Positions 9,635 to 21,095 of a stretch of DNA of 64,000 nucleotides are shown in pieces; within the stretch, counting starts at the first letter, position 1, and each line of letters begins with the position of its first letter. The notes under the pieces are model-generated. The model made no database searches, was not told the DNA's origin, and worked only from the letters and a program-made list of their open reading frames with translations. This DNA is from Fusarium oxysporum f. sp. lycopersici 4287. Taxonomy: Eukaryota > Ascomycota > Sordariomycetes > Hypocreales > Nectriaceae. The position numbers and the translations under genes were made by a program. The stretch covers positions 899,073 through 963,072 of the forward strand of contig NC_030992.1 of assembly GCF_000149955.1 (NCBI RefSeq), given 5' to 3'.

Positions 9635-11804
9635 TCAGGTGGAGACAGATGATTCTGTTGCGCCGTAGAGATTGACAAGGACGCAGACAGTGGTTATGAC
9701 AACGTCGAAATTCGTCTTAATATGTGCTCCCAGAAACAGTATATCCAAATCCATTCCGTCGATAGTGATCTTGCCGTGCGTAGAAACTGGGAGTTCTTCG
9801 ATTTTTATTTGTCTCGAAATAGAGTCGCAGCAGTAGTCGATTCTATTAGTCACATCCTCAGGCTTGTCTTTGGTCAGGCGTACCGCAACTTTGTGGAGTA
9901 TCTCTACTTGTTAAAGTTGTCCAAGTTGATAACCAACCCAAGCACCTAGATCACATTTCCGAAGTCTGGGCGTGTGGTTATCGGCTCCAGATGAGATACA
10001 AGGCCTTGTAGAAAAAGAAGATATCTCCGCAGGATAATCGTGACTTCGCTTCCGTATGAGCACATAGATCTCGTCCTTCTCTTCGTTCTCGGCTAGAAGT
10101 TCCCAATAGCAGAGAGGATCATGGCTCAGCTCATGGGATCCTTACTTTCAGGGACACAAAACTGGCCGTCCGATTCATATCGTAAGCCAGCTGGGTGAGT
10201 TGTGGGTGATCGACAGATTTGGTTGCCATTATAGCAATGATCGCTCCCGGGGTTGATGGTTCATCTTGGGTTTTCTGCTCAGTTTGCCTTTATAGCCTTT
10301 TGACTCCTTTCGGCAATGGAATCAGACTCGTCTTTTGGAGCTACTGTAGAGAGACAGGAGGGCAGCCAGCCATGAAGGACTTGGCCTACTTGCACTCCTG
10401 GTTGATATAGGGTCCAAAAAGAGAATTCGATGCATAATATTTTCGAATTGGGCTAAAAGGGTTTACTACTTGAGTATCTTGTTCTCGAGGCGTCTCTTTT
10501 GAGTGTGGTCTGCCGCCAACACTTGAGCCGACATGATATATGGGTATCACAGTCAGGCAAATGTCCAGTGACGCAAGAAACACGAGGAGATGTTAGCCCT
10601 TGGATCAAGCTGAATAATAGTTATGTGGTCGGCCTGGAGGCGTTGCAATTGCCTGATCTGGTTGTTGACGATCTTTTTCTGCGCCTAGTCGAACTTATCG
10701 ATCAAAGAGTGATCATTGAGGTCGTATCCGCATGCTTTCCCCATTTATTCCATTGTGTAGAATGGGCTCTTCTTTGCAATCCCCCACTTTGCATTGTCGA
10801 CCTCATCAAATTGTTCCCAAAGATTGTCTCAGTGAGTAACCCGTCGTAAAAGTTTTCAAGCGCCGACAGATTTCATGCCCCCGAACATCGTCCATGTTGG
10901 TCAATGTCTCAACCCGTTTGAAGATCCTGGCGCTTCCTCTATCGAACGATGAGATGAAGAGTGTCTTCCTGCCATATCACATTGAAATTGGATCTTGAAG
11001 CCAAACCCGTGGTCAATGCCAAACACACCCAGGTTTACGCTCCGAAAGCCTATATGTAAAGACCAGGCATCGATCGCAAATGCCTGATTTTGTGTAATTT
11101 TGGCTCGAATGTTCCTCCTCCTGAGGTTGCTTGTCTTCGAAAAACCATTGAGAGGTTGACAGTTGAAACAGCTCCTCTTGGTAACAAGGCGAGTCGATGA
11201 CTATCAAAGCCCAGTCCTAGTCTGAAACGTAGTCCTCGACATATGCTTGATTTGGTCGTTTCTTAGAGTCCATGATTGGAGGGATTGGGTACAGAGTAAC
11301 AACATCAAGCAGCAAAGTGGTAATATAGAAAAGTTAAGGGGTTGTGCTTCAAGGCTTTTTGCCTCATCGACCCACGCTCTTCCATTTTGCGATCTGATCG
11401 TCTGCATTCTCAGATAAACACAACACGTCATGTAGGCAGGATGAGGTTTGGCAGCTGCAGAATATGGTCGTATGCATCTGGATTCATATTAATACACTGT
11501 TGCTGATGGCATGCTCACTCCAGGGGCTGGGAAGACTTCAGACACCTATATGGTTGAGGTAAGCTTCACCAATACATTCGCAGACCAAGCGTGTCGACAG
11601 CTGGACTGCGATGTTTTTGGCACATGAGCGCATTGTCTTCCTGAGATCGTCGGTAGTGAGAAACTTCGTGTGCGTAGATTTTATCGGCTCGCTTGATCTG
11701 TTCATCCAGACTGGAAAAGTTGAAGCCGTGGTTGACGTTGCCTTCTCCAATCCCGTGCTAGGTTCCAGCACGCCGAGACCCTGCCCGGGTAGTACCTCAT
11801 TCAC
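9635..11804 (-). pseudogene. Large decayed protein gene, family not recognised
   Basis: Minus-strand blocks that look like real protein are scattered over about 2.2 kb, in changing frames and separated by stops. They include 11538-11804 (ending CIGEAYLNHIGV); 11013-11270 (YVEDYVSD, stop, DWALIVIDSPCYQEEL, SQWFFEDKQPQEEEHSSQN); about 10690-10850 (FDEVDNAKWGIAKKSPFYTME); about 10040-10130 (HDPLCYWELLAENEEKDEIY); and 9635-9853 (DYCCDSISRQIKIEELP, ITIDGMDLDILFLGAHI). They follow one another in one direction, as expected for a single old gene. I cannot name the family. Coding relics may extend to about 12400 on the left of the reading direction. No intact domain is left. Confidence 0.45.
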
Positions 11805-12886
11805 GCTGAAGGTGTCGGTGGCGCAAGATACTCTTTGGTTTCGAGATGATGTTCTCCTCCATCGAGTGTGTTATCAGGGATACTGTGGCGATGAAGGCTG
11901 AAGGGAATAGTAGCGAGCGGGAATGTTCCCCGTGCCACGTCGAAGTTGTATTGAACTCTTCAGCTGCCATTGACTCATTATATCGGATGGATGTTTTACA
12001 TCCGTAACAACTTCCACTGGAACGTAGGCTCACTGCCCAGATCAGAGGAGGGATCTTCCTGCGACAGAATGGTAATGCATAGTCCATGAGATAACGGTTC
12101 CCCAGGAAGAGCTGCCAGCTGTACAGGACAATACTGGGCATCTGAAGATACCATCAGTCCGCTCGTAGATTGAGGGGTAAAGGGGGCTCCAAGTCATAGG
12201 GAATTGAGGGGGAAAGGCATCATGATAGGGGGTAGTGCTTCGATGCCAGTACTGCTGATACTGGAGGTGAACTTCGTACTCAACCAAGAAGACTTGGACG
12301 GGTGCTAAAGTAACGAGAGGGCAAGACATAGTGACAGGTGGGGGAAATGGTGAACTCTGGAGCAAAGAAGAAGAGGAGGAAAAGGATGGAGGGGACGAGT
12401 ATATCAATCAGAGACGAACAATGCTCTCGCACGTGATTAGATTGTCTTGGATGAAATTGAGATGTCATAATGGTTTATGTGAAGCCATACATTTTGGATC
12501 CCGCGGTTGTCGTCACTAATATGATACTCAACATCCGCGCGGGAGGGCATCCAGCCTCCTCATCCCGAGTATCAAATGTGTTACCCGATGCCAACGTGCA
12601 CTATATCCACTATATTATTACATAGAATACTATGAGACTCCTCAGTTGTTTGATACCTCGTCGTCATTATTGCAGTGCATCCGTTGGGTGTTGACCTCCC
12701 TCATGCGGCAGTCTGCTTATCTGCCCACGCTTCGATCACCAAACGTCAAAGTGCATCAGCGTATCGAGTCTAGACTAGCACCCGATACCAAACGTCTTTC
12801 CCGTTGTATTAGTCATTATCTCGGACCGGGGAAGCCTTCCGTAGCCGTGCCAAAGTATGATACTGCCCTGCGGTTGTCATGTATGA

Positions 12887-13518
12887 TCAATCTGCATCTC
12901 GCCATCCCTGCACCGTATCAAGAATCTTTTTGGCATTCTCCAAAGCCGTTTTCTCCGTTGAAACAATCATCAAGCCCGGATATCCCTGAAACTTAAACAG
13001 CTCACAACGCCCCTTCATATCTCGCAAAAGACACTGATCGAGTAACTTCGTAGTTCCACTCGCCACCCGCTCCGCGTGGTCTACCCGTTCAATGTTTGCC
13101 TCAAGACCGCAAGTCAAGTATACAGGAAGAAAGGGGCGGCCTGCATAACTTGCAGCGTTTGCGTACTCTTGTGCCACACTTTGACCCAGCTCGTTGTCTG
13201 ATTGAAAGTCTAATGAATCTGAGTATTATCTAGATGATGGCACGGAGGAGGGGGTGTACCTGTGAAGACGACGAGGTGATCGTGGCTGGAGGGATGGAGT
13301 ACGTGTCTTTGTAAAATGGTCTGACGGTATTGTTTTCGTTGGGTGTTGTATTCTGGGTGATCTCTGGAGATTACTGCTGCTACGGGGTCGATCAACTTGT
13401 GGTTGTCTAGCACTAGGATGTTGGGATCGAGTTGCTTCATAGCGTCGGCGATGGTTTTCTTGCCAGTACCTGGGAAGCCGTTTATCCACACCACAGGTGC
13501 TTTTATTGTGGTCGGCAT
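12887..13518 (-). CDS. Small P-loop NTPase / kinase-like protein
   Basis: Two exons, 13260-13518 and 12887-13209, with a 50-bp intron (GTACAC...TTAG) give 193 residues. Near the N-terminus is a Walker A motif, VVWINGFPGTGKKTIADAM, then LVLDNHKLIDPV, resembling the nucleotide-kinase fold of chloramphenicol-phosphotransferase or zeta-type small kinases. The second exon contributes PVYLTCGLEANIERV and LLDQCLLRDM, consistent with the lid and phosphate-binding arginine region. Substrate is unknown. I chose the ATG at 13518 because it has A at -3 and lies just before the fold. An in-frame ATG at 13626 would add 36 residues, rich in Ser/Arg and poor in acids, which could be a mitochondrial presequence. 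Confidence 0.7.
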
Positions 13519-14414
13519 CGTTACAGTTCGATGTGATATGAGAGGCGACGATGGGTTCTGGGGTGTAAATCCTGGAGTTTGTGAACGCTGCAAGTATTTC
13601 GATGACAATGAGGCAAAGGTTGACATAGGATTTACACGATAATCCGATTTGCAATGGCCAGTAAGTTTATCTGTTCTTTGTAGAATTGCATTATAAACTA
13701 TAAATAGAACATCTAAAGCTTGAGTTGGCTATCATGAAAACCGTAAAAAGCCGATATTGCTGGACTCGAAGTCATGCTGAACTCAACTCGTAAACTCAGC
13801 GTATATCGACCTTGGAACATTTGCGAAAATGACGACAATCGGACGAGTCAAATTATTATCCTCCGATGGATTTCCTGATCTCGTAACCACCACGGGTTCT
13901 GTAAGACTTGCAATGAGTTGGAAACAAGAGCAATACCTATTGTCGTTTCGGAACTGAAAGCGGCAGCGGACGTCAACCTTGGTGGGAGATGAAGGAAATA
14001 CTGTTCACCCGTCAATACGCCATCGTAACTCAGTCTCGCACGATCCCATCCAGCATGATGGCACTTGCTATCGAAGCATTATCTGCGATTATCTGACAGA
14101 CTGTCCCATAATGGACACCGTACCACGCAAATCCAGGCAAGAGATTGCAGATTATCACCCATCGATTGACCCGACAGTTTGGCTCACCCCGGTCCCAATA
14201 ACCAGCACTCCAATCACATCACATCTCATCTCATCTTATTGTGCCGAGGTTATCTAAGCTGCCAATCGTGTAAAGAAGATAAAACATGTAGGTTGGGTAA
14301 AAAGAAACAAGTTGAAGGCAGATGATCCGATGAATTAGGATTTATATGATGAGAAAGGATGGCTCCTGTACATTGATATGGCCATGGCAGTTGATGGCAA
14401 AGGCAGCCGCTAGC

Positions 14415-15103
14415 TGAATCAGGCCACGCTATGTATGTATGTATGTATGTATGTATGTGTATTTTTCGTCTGGGTGGCTGTAACGAAGCCAAATCTCCTA
14501 CTGGAGCAAAAGACGTGCTGAGCTAGCTAGGTACAGGATACCCCGCTTCCTTCACCATCCAGCATACCAATGGCACAAAAGGTGCTGTATTTCTCAAGCC
14601 CGTCACCCGTCAGCGGGTTCGAGGGCAATCTATTGTCGAACTTTTTCCACCGACCAGAATTCTCTCGCGCATCACTACATCTGCTGACGCAGTCCACAAT
14701 CTCCAGTAACCAAGTTGTAGCTCGTAGTCGACTGTCGCGGCGGCAGGGAAAAACCTCGGGAAGGGATCAGAGGCCGACGGTGCGGCTTGCCTTTAAAGGA
14801 GAAAAACCCATCGCAATCGGCGTCGTTGATCGGAAGGATGTCGCTACGAATGCCCGGGGCATCGCCCTCCGATATCTAAGGCGTTCTGGTTCTGAGGTGC
14901 CGCCATTAGATCCGACAAAGGTGTTGTCAGAGAAGGCGAACTCTCCAAAATTCCTTCTCTGAAAACTGCTGTTAGGGAGCCGATAGCGTCCCCGCAGTTT
15001 TTGTGTGGTCGCGTGGCCTGCAGAAAATCCCGCTCCTAGCACCGCACTAACAGTGCGTGCCAAGAAAGAATTTTTACAGGAGAGAGTTGAATCAGGCCAC
15101 GCT
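14415..15103. repeat. 16-bp direct repeat bracketing 657 bp
   Basis: TGAATCAGGCCACGCT occurs at 14415-14430 and again at 15088-15103. The core CAGGCCACGC also occurs inverted near 15013-15022. The bracketed segment has no recognisable protein and overlapping open frames on both strands (14570-14962 plus, 14767-15063 minus). Such an arrangement fits an inserted element with a long target duplication or a local duplication scar. No clear terminal inverted repeats were found. Confidence 0.35.
14431..14458. repeat. (ATGT)7 microsatellite
   Basis: Seven perfect ATGT units starting immediately after the first copy of the 16-bp direct repeat. It lies in non-coding DNA. Confidence 0.95.
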
Positions 15104-15817
15104 TACTGGATTGCTGAAGGGTACAGGGTAGCCAGGCATCAGTGTAAGACAGTGTGATCTTCTTCAAATACATGCCTTCACACATAAAAAGTGCCATTGG
15201 TTTTAGCGCAGCAGGTAGTCCGTTTACAAGGTTTTGACTCTGGTGTATATTCACTGATTCTGCTACCTCGCTGCTACTCGTAGGTTGAAAAGCCTGTCAG
15301 TACGCAAATCATCAGTAAAGAAGAGATAAGCATCTCAAGACCAACTGGCACATCATTTATCTACCGGTCTTAACGGGGAGAATACAAGAGTATAACCCAA
15401 AATACCTATAGATATGAAAGTCCGTTCTCTATTGGTACTGTGTCAGTCTGTTCAGAAACCAACAGCCAGGATATCCATGGCCTATTGGGTTTGAGTTCAC
15501 CAGTAAGTGATCAAGTCGTTCGGGACTCAGACTGTTTTATCATGGTCAAGAAGTTTAATACACTGGCTTTACTAAGAAGAATCCCAACAAACTTTGTTGA
15601 TGTCATTTCGGAGGGCACTGCATGACTCGTGTTGTCGTCAGAGAGAGTCTTATCTTTTAGTGTCATCATAACTCAAGCCTCATACGCCAAGAGCCACGAT
15701 CCAACGTCAGATTTCGATAACGTTACAATTTAACTTCCCACTCATTTCAGATTATTTACATCTCTCACTCATTTTCTTATTTTATTCCATGTTGTTTCAC
15801 TACAGCACACTGTCAGA
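15104..15817. other. Non-coding stretch upstream of the F-box gene
   Basis: Short unrelated frames only. The last 150 bases are T- and CA-rich, as is usual just upstream of fungal start codons, and probably hold the promoter and 5' leader of the F-box gene. Confidence 0.5.
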
Positions 15818-17089
15818 ATGGCACTCAATCGAGTTGCCCCCGAGATTCTCCTCGAAATCTTCAACCGTGTCGATCATGAAGATCTGCGAAAACTTTGCGC
15901 CGTGTCTCATCGTCTAATGTCTGCATTTGAACATCAAACATACTCAATCATCGAATTAAACGAAACCTCACAATCTGGAAGTGCCTTATTGGCTCTCGCA
16001 TCTGGACCTCGAAGGGATATCGTTCGCGAAATTCGATACAACCCTCATCATCCTTGGCCAGCTCGAGACAGGAGACACAAGCCTGAGATCAAGCTCAGTG
16101 ATGAGACTCGAACAGCACTACAATCTCTAACTTTTTTCCCGTCCTTGGACAAATTTAAATTCGACCTGAGTCACTGGGAGTTATCGGAATGGGCTCTGTC
16201 ACCACAGTGTTTGAACCGTTGGGAGTTTCATCTATGGCATGGAAAACACGATACAGAGCCTTGGAGAGTTCTTATCGAAGGGAGTCTACTGGCGTTAAGC
16301 AAAAGTGCGCGTTCCTTTTCTCGACTTGAGATCGATAGTCTTCCGCCAACTGGGCGAGAAGCATATCGTGCATGTGAGTCAGAAACATGGAAAGATCTTC
16401 TTAAACACCTGGCGTCGTTTGAGATGACACTTGCTGGTGTCGGATACATGGGACATGGCGGGAGTTACATGTATGGAAAAATGACTTCAGCACACCAGGC
16501 GTTCATAACTCTCTTCCCGGAGATGTTTCTGGAGAATCTGCATAATGTTCAGGTCTTGCGACTCACTGGGAAGCTGAATGCAGTCATGGGCAATGAGCAA
16601 CTTGTGGAACCCATAAACTGGGCATCTCCGTCTATCAATCTACCGTGCCTGACAACATTAGAACTGGATTACTCTCAGATCTCGAGCCAGCTCTTTGCCT
16701 TTCTTTCCAAACATGCAGGGACACTCGAGAAGATCAGTCTGCGGAACTGTATAGCCCCAGCCAAGCAAATCTGGACCAACATCATCAACCTCTTCCTCGA
16801 CAGACAGCCCAAACAGCTGCTTGAATTTACGACCACGGCGCGTCCAGTGCATAAACGCATTGGGGATCCCTTTGCTGATACTTCAGACGGATTGGATGTC
16901 AAAATGAGGAGGTTCGTGGTTGGACTAGCAAATCATGATATCGTACCAGTAGAGGAGTGGGCCGCTGTCAGTGATAATGATCCGGAACTTGACGAGTCTG
17001 ATGTTTGCAAGTTGTGGGATCAACTTGAGGAGATGTTGGAGCGGAATAGGTGCCATGCGCGAGGCTTGTTGCAGGAAGCTAGCCGTTAG
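15818..17089 (+). CDS. F-box protein
   Basis: A single-exon gene of 423 residues. Residues about 4-45 form an F-box: VAPEILLEIFNRVDHEDLRK, then LCAVSHRLMSAFEHQTYS. F-box proteins bind Skp1 in SCF ubiquitin ligases and choose the substrate through the rest of the protein. Here the C-terminal part is a diverged leucine-rich-like region (LPCLTTLELDYSQISSQLFA, TLEKISLRNCIAP) of the kind seen in many fungal F-box proteins. The start at 15818 puts the F-box at the very N-terminus, as is usual. The substrate is unknown. No intron signal was found in the reading frame. Confidence 0.85.
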   Translation: MALNRVAPEILLEIFNRVDHEDLRKLCAVSHRLMSAFEHQTYSIIELNETSQSGSALLALASGPRRDIVREIRYNPHHPWPARDRRHKPEIKLSDETRTALQSLTFFPSLDKFKFDLSHWELSEWALSPQCLNRWEFHLWHGKHDTEPWRVLIEGSLLALSKSARSFSRLEIDSLPPTGREAYRACESETWKDLLKHLASFEMTLAGVGYMGHGGSYMYGKMTSAHQAFITLFPEMFLENLHNVQVLRLTGKLNAVMGNEQLVEPINWASPSINLPCLTTLELDYSQISSQLFAFLSKHAGTLEKISLRNCIAPAKQIWTNIINLFLDRQPKQLLEFTTTARPVHKRIGDPFADTSDGLDVKMRRFVVGLANHDIVPVEEWAAVSDNDPELDESDVCKLWDQLEEMLERNRCHARGLLQEASR

Positions 17090-17284
17090 CACGGACATGA
17101 GCAAACATTCATGAAGCCATCACGAGCGAGTTGCATTGGCCTCTGCTTGCACGAGTTGCTTGAACCTTGAGCATTCTAAGCTTCTAGTATATACTTCTAA
17201 ATATAGTCATTTTATCATAAGCGCAAACAAGCATATGGAACAGGTATCATCGCTAAGCCCAGAAATACAAACACTTTGATGTAA

Positions 17285-19055
17285 TCACCCATCCCATCTC
17301 GGCGCATTGATGATCAGTGCCATGAAACAGCCTGACATGACTCCCGTCACCGGCAGCGTAATTAACCAACCCATGTAAATCCAAAGCACAAGCTTCGGAT
17401 TAATACATCTCCAATCCCCATTCGCCAGCCCAACGCCCACCGTAGCTCCCGTAATGCACTGCGTGGTAGACACGGGTAAAGACAGCCTCGTTGCCATGAG
17501 CACCGTGATTGCACTCGCGAGCTCCATGCAGAAACCACGACTTGGCGAGATGAGCGTCAAACGATTGCCTAGCGTCCGCATGACGTGGTAGCCGTAGGTC
17601 AACAGTCCGACAACGATACATGCACCGCCTACGACGAGGATCCAGATCGGTATGGCGACGAATTCGGGTATGCCTCCGCTGGACCATACTTGATATGCTG
17701 TTGTGAACGGGGCGACTGCGTTACTGACGTCGTTTGCCCCGTGGACAAAAGATGCTGTTGCGGCGGTGAGGATCTGAAGAGCGGAATACATGTACTCTGC
17801 ACGGTTATCATAGTGCGCAGATCGAGCGTGCATGTCTTCCAAATCCCAGTTGAGGATATTGTTCCGCTTCTGCATAGCCACGACGTCCTTCTCCAGTCCG
17901 CGGAGTAGCACGCGGTTGACTTTCCATGCCATTACTTTAGGGCTGTTCCATGAGCCGTCGGGCCGGGGAGGTATGAATTCCGATGAGGCGCGAGGTTCGA
18001 AGCGACCTGGGGGCGTTTTGGGTGGTGTTTGAGCTGGCGGTGGGAGAATCCATTCATCGTCACGATCGAGATCGGGTAACTGGCCGTCTGGTGTTTGAAT
18101 CGATTGGAGAAGAGTTTCGGAGGTACGTAGGTGGTTGAGTTCCTCCCGCGTGAGATGCCCCTGGTAGTAGTCTCTGATGCGAGGCTTAGTGAACCCAGCT
18201 GGTGTCGGTGGAGGTGGTGATCGCCAGAGGAGGAGTGGTCCTTGAAAGACATGATACCATTTGAGAGTCCAATCCTCGTGCATTATTCTCGTCCATAGGA
18301 AGGGAAGGAGAAAGAATATTTGGAGGAGAGTCATCCCAGTAGCTGTCGCAAAGACTGAGATGACGATGTCTCGAGTAGATAGGTTGATAGTATGGATCCC
18401 TTTCCAAACGAGAAGCATCGTGAGTGCACCTACTGTCAAGTAGGTATAGAACGGGATGGAGTAGAATGCCCTCCTAACAGCTGTTTGTTTTGTCAAGATG
18501 AACTTCTTGGTGAACATGAACAGCACAAACCCCATACAGCCTGCGATCAACGGCGCAATGATCCACGCAGCAAAGATCTGCGACACACCATGCCATCCCC
18601 AATTTATCTTTGTGATGCCTATCGACGCTGTAGCTGCCCCGACGAGTCCTCCGATGAGCGAATGAGTAGTTGAAACGGGTAATCCTTGTCGAGTCGCGAA
18701 TGTCAGGAAGAGCGAGGACGACATGATAGTGCACATCATGACAAGAAGTAAAACACCGGGTGAACTGTCGTAGTGATGAGGGTCGACAATCTTCGTTCGG
18801 ATGGTATCTGCCACTCGAGACCCAACAGATACACTGCCACTGAATTCGCAAACTGCTGCTACGAGCATTGCTTGCTTCATGGTCAGCGATCTCGAGGAGA
18901 CCGACGTGCCAAACGAATTGGCGACATCATTGGCGCCTACAACGTCAGCATAATCCAGCAAGATATCCAAGAGACTTACCAATGTTCCAGGCATCGAGGC
19001 ATGCAAATATAACAGTCAGAGCAAAGATGTAATCATACTGATGAAGCACCGCCAT
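17285..19055 (-). CDS. PHO89: High-affinity Na+/phosphate symporter, PHO89 type
   Basis: Imports inorganic phosphate with sodium at the plasma membrane (PiT family, SLC20-like; PHO-4 in Neurospora). Two exons, 18980-19055 and 17285-18936, with a 43-bp intron, give 575 residues, very near yeast Pho89. Splicing creates the first PiT signature W-N-I-G-A-N-D-V-A-N-S-F-G-T-S. The second signature, GANDVSNAVAPF, lies near residue 435. Both repeats also have GLPVSTTHS / LPVSTTQC. About 10-12 membrane segments flank a long hydrophilic central loop of roughly 170 residues rich in Pro, Arg and Glu, as in the family. A CACGTG lies 864 bp upstream and could respond to phosphate starvation. Confidence 0.93.
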
Positions 19056-19918
19056 CTCATTCGGGGTAATAACAATAATAGAGTATCAAGAGTTTGCTGC
19101 TGTCTCCACGACAGCGATGTTCTCAATCCATGATCAAGCCAACTATTAACAAAGGCCGATAAGCACTGGTCAAAGCATAAGCTGCAGTCGACGATCGTGG
19201 GTCCCAAGCTGCCTTTAAACACCCAAAGGACTGGTTAAACTATCCGCGCTCCCGCAAAAAGTGTGCGTACTTGCGAAGCTATGATTCGATAGGCGAGATG
19301 CTAGAACCGATCTTGGCTTTTTCTGGTGAAGAAACGGTCGATGCAGGGGGTGAAATTGATCGAATTGAGGACCGAGCGAGACTTGTTTAAGATGTTGCCG
19401 TGATTTGGGGTCTTGTGGTGGTGAAGATGTCGATGAGCCAATGATAGGATTAGGATGGAGCACGAGGTTGATGAGAGACGCGTGTTGAGGCGATAATAAG
19501 AAGGATGATACAATTTAAGAGACTTGGCAGTTTAGAAGCTGAGAAGGTTATTCCAGCGGAGTCAACGGATATTCAAGGCGTTTGTATGTCATTGTGGCTC
19601 GTATATCATGACTTCATCCTCGCCTGGCTTGAGTGAAGCCATTTCATCACCACCACAACAAGGCATATCAACCAGCACCTCCACGAATAAGCATCTCTCT
19701 TAATATGAGTCAACTTCTTAGACAAAGATCTCACTGCGGCCGTTACCGAAACAGCAATCGAAGATATCACATCACATCGATATCCTTGACCGAGCTCAGA
19801 CGTCAGGCTAACAACGCCACACCTACATATTGACACCGTCGATAGTATCTTAGCGTCTCGGCTACATCTTTATTTCAAGAGCCCCTTGTCTGTGAGGCTC
19901 CAGGGACAGCCTTAATCC

Positions 19919-19924
19919 CACGTG
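19919..19924. promoter_or_regulatory. CACGTG box, possible NUC-1/Pho4 site
   Basis: A CACGTG lies in the region upstream of the phosphate symporter. NUC-1 in Neurospora and Pho4 in yeast bind this core to turn on phosphate transporters under starvation. It is 864 bp from the start at 19055, rather far, so the link is weak. The rest of 19056-20465 shows no gene. Confidence 0.3.
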
Positions 19925-20465
19925 CCATTGAAGCCACCCGATCGGGCGACCGAAGTGGCCGACATCATGAGACGATGTGTCAGAGGTGAAGACAGTTTTT
20001 TGACTTGGTGGGTGCCTCTTTCGAAACTCGTGACAGTAGCAGTGTAAAGTCTATCAAGGTCGCAAGGAAAAGAAGCAAAAGTGTTGATGGCGAGGTTCTC
20101 GTGATCTCTTTCAATTCGGGGGTGGAAGCCAATAGACATATTCTACTATGACTATAGAAGTCTAAGCTTTGCTGGAAATGATCAGAATTAGTCATTCTCA
20201 TCGTGCGACCTGTCAGAGATGTTCAGTCCAGGCACCTCTAAATCGTAAATGAAGCCATCACCACTCCAAAAGATACGTACCTCTTCATCCCGATCATTCT
20301 CCACTTTATGACCGATCAATCATGTCAATCTAACCTCGGCCCGTCTCTTCCCCGATCTGCGTCACTTCCTCTATCAATTCGCCATCGCATTCTAAATATC
20401 CAAACCATACTCGATTCCACCAAACAACCACTCACGCCTCAAAGAACACACAAACACAAGCAACT

Positions 20466-20858
20466 ATGTCACGCCTTCTCCCCCGCCGCATCCTTCTAAC
20501 CCCCCTCCGCACAACCCGCTTCTCCTCAACCTTCCAAACCCGCCCATCACCACCAAAACTCCCCGCCGACCAACAAGCGGAATTCGAGCGTCTCCAGCGC
20601 GCAGCCTCCGTATCATCCGCCTTCCAGCCCGAAGAAACCACAGCCGCTGCCACCACGCCTGCCACGTCGCAGGTTCGTCACACGACTACGCCCGAAAAGA
20701 CAGATGATGTAAATATTGGCTTGTTCCGTGGCGCGCCGCCTGAGTTTGAGGGTGATACGAATCCCAAGACTGGCGAGGTTGGAGGGCCAAAGAATGAGCC
20801 TTTGAGATGGGGCGGAGAGGGCGATTGGTCTTACAATGGACGAGTTACGGACTTTTAA
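20466..20858 (+). CDS. SDH8: Succinate dehydrogenase assembly factor 4, mitochondrial
   Basis: Helps insert the flavinylated Sdh1 subunit into complex II in the mitochondrial matrix and shields it from oxidants. A single exon of 130 residues. The first ~30 residues are rich in Arg, Ser and Thr and poor in acids (MSRLLPRRILLTPLRTTRFS), a mitochondrial targeting sequence. The C-terminal 40 residues hold the conserved SDHAF4 (DUF1674) core: FEGDTNPKTGEVGGPKNEPLRWG, positions about 93-115, ending in D-W-S-Y-N-G-R-V-T-D-F at the stop. The middle is a Thr/Ala-rich linker. Length and the invariant C-terminus fit the family well. Confidence 0.93.
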   Translation: MSRLLPRRILLTPLRTTRFSSTFQTRPSPPKLPADQQAEFERLQRAASVSSAFQPEETTAAATTPATSQVRHTTTPEKTDDVNIGLFRGAPPEFEGDTNPKTGEVGGPKNEPLRWGGEGDWSYNGRVTDF

Positions 20859-21095
20859 ATGTCATCGAAGCTGTGTCTACAAAAGGGAAATTGGGTTCAA
20901 CATGTGGTGGCGACTGTACAAAATTGTATCAAAACTAGACGGGGCGGCTTAGACTCAAAGGCCAACGCCTTCTGATTAAACTTGTTATTATCATAAGAGG
21001 GGTATTCTAATGTTACAAGACCTCGGTTTCTCTGCCTTGCAATGCAATGACACCAACGCCTTTTAATGAACATGTGACAAATCGTGACGACCAGG

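Noticed and set aside
14570..14962. 130-codon plus frame with a 98-codon minus frame opposite (14767-15063)
   Set aside because: Neither strand shows a known domain, and the region is bracketed by a direct repeat. Kept as a possible insertion, not a gene.
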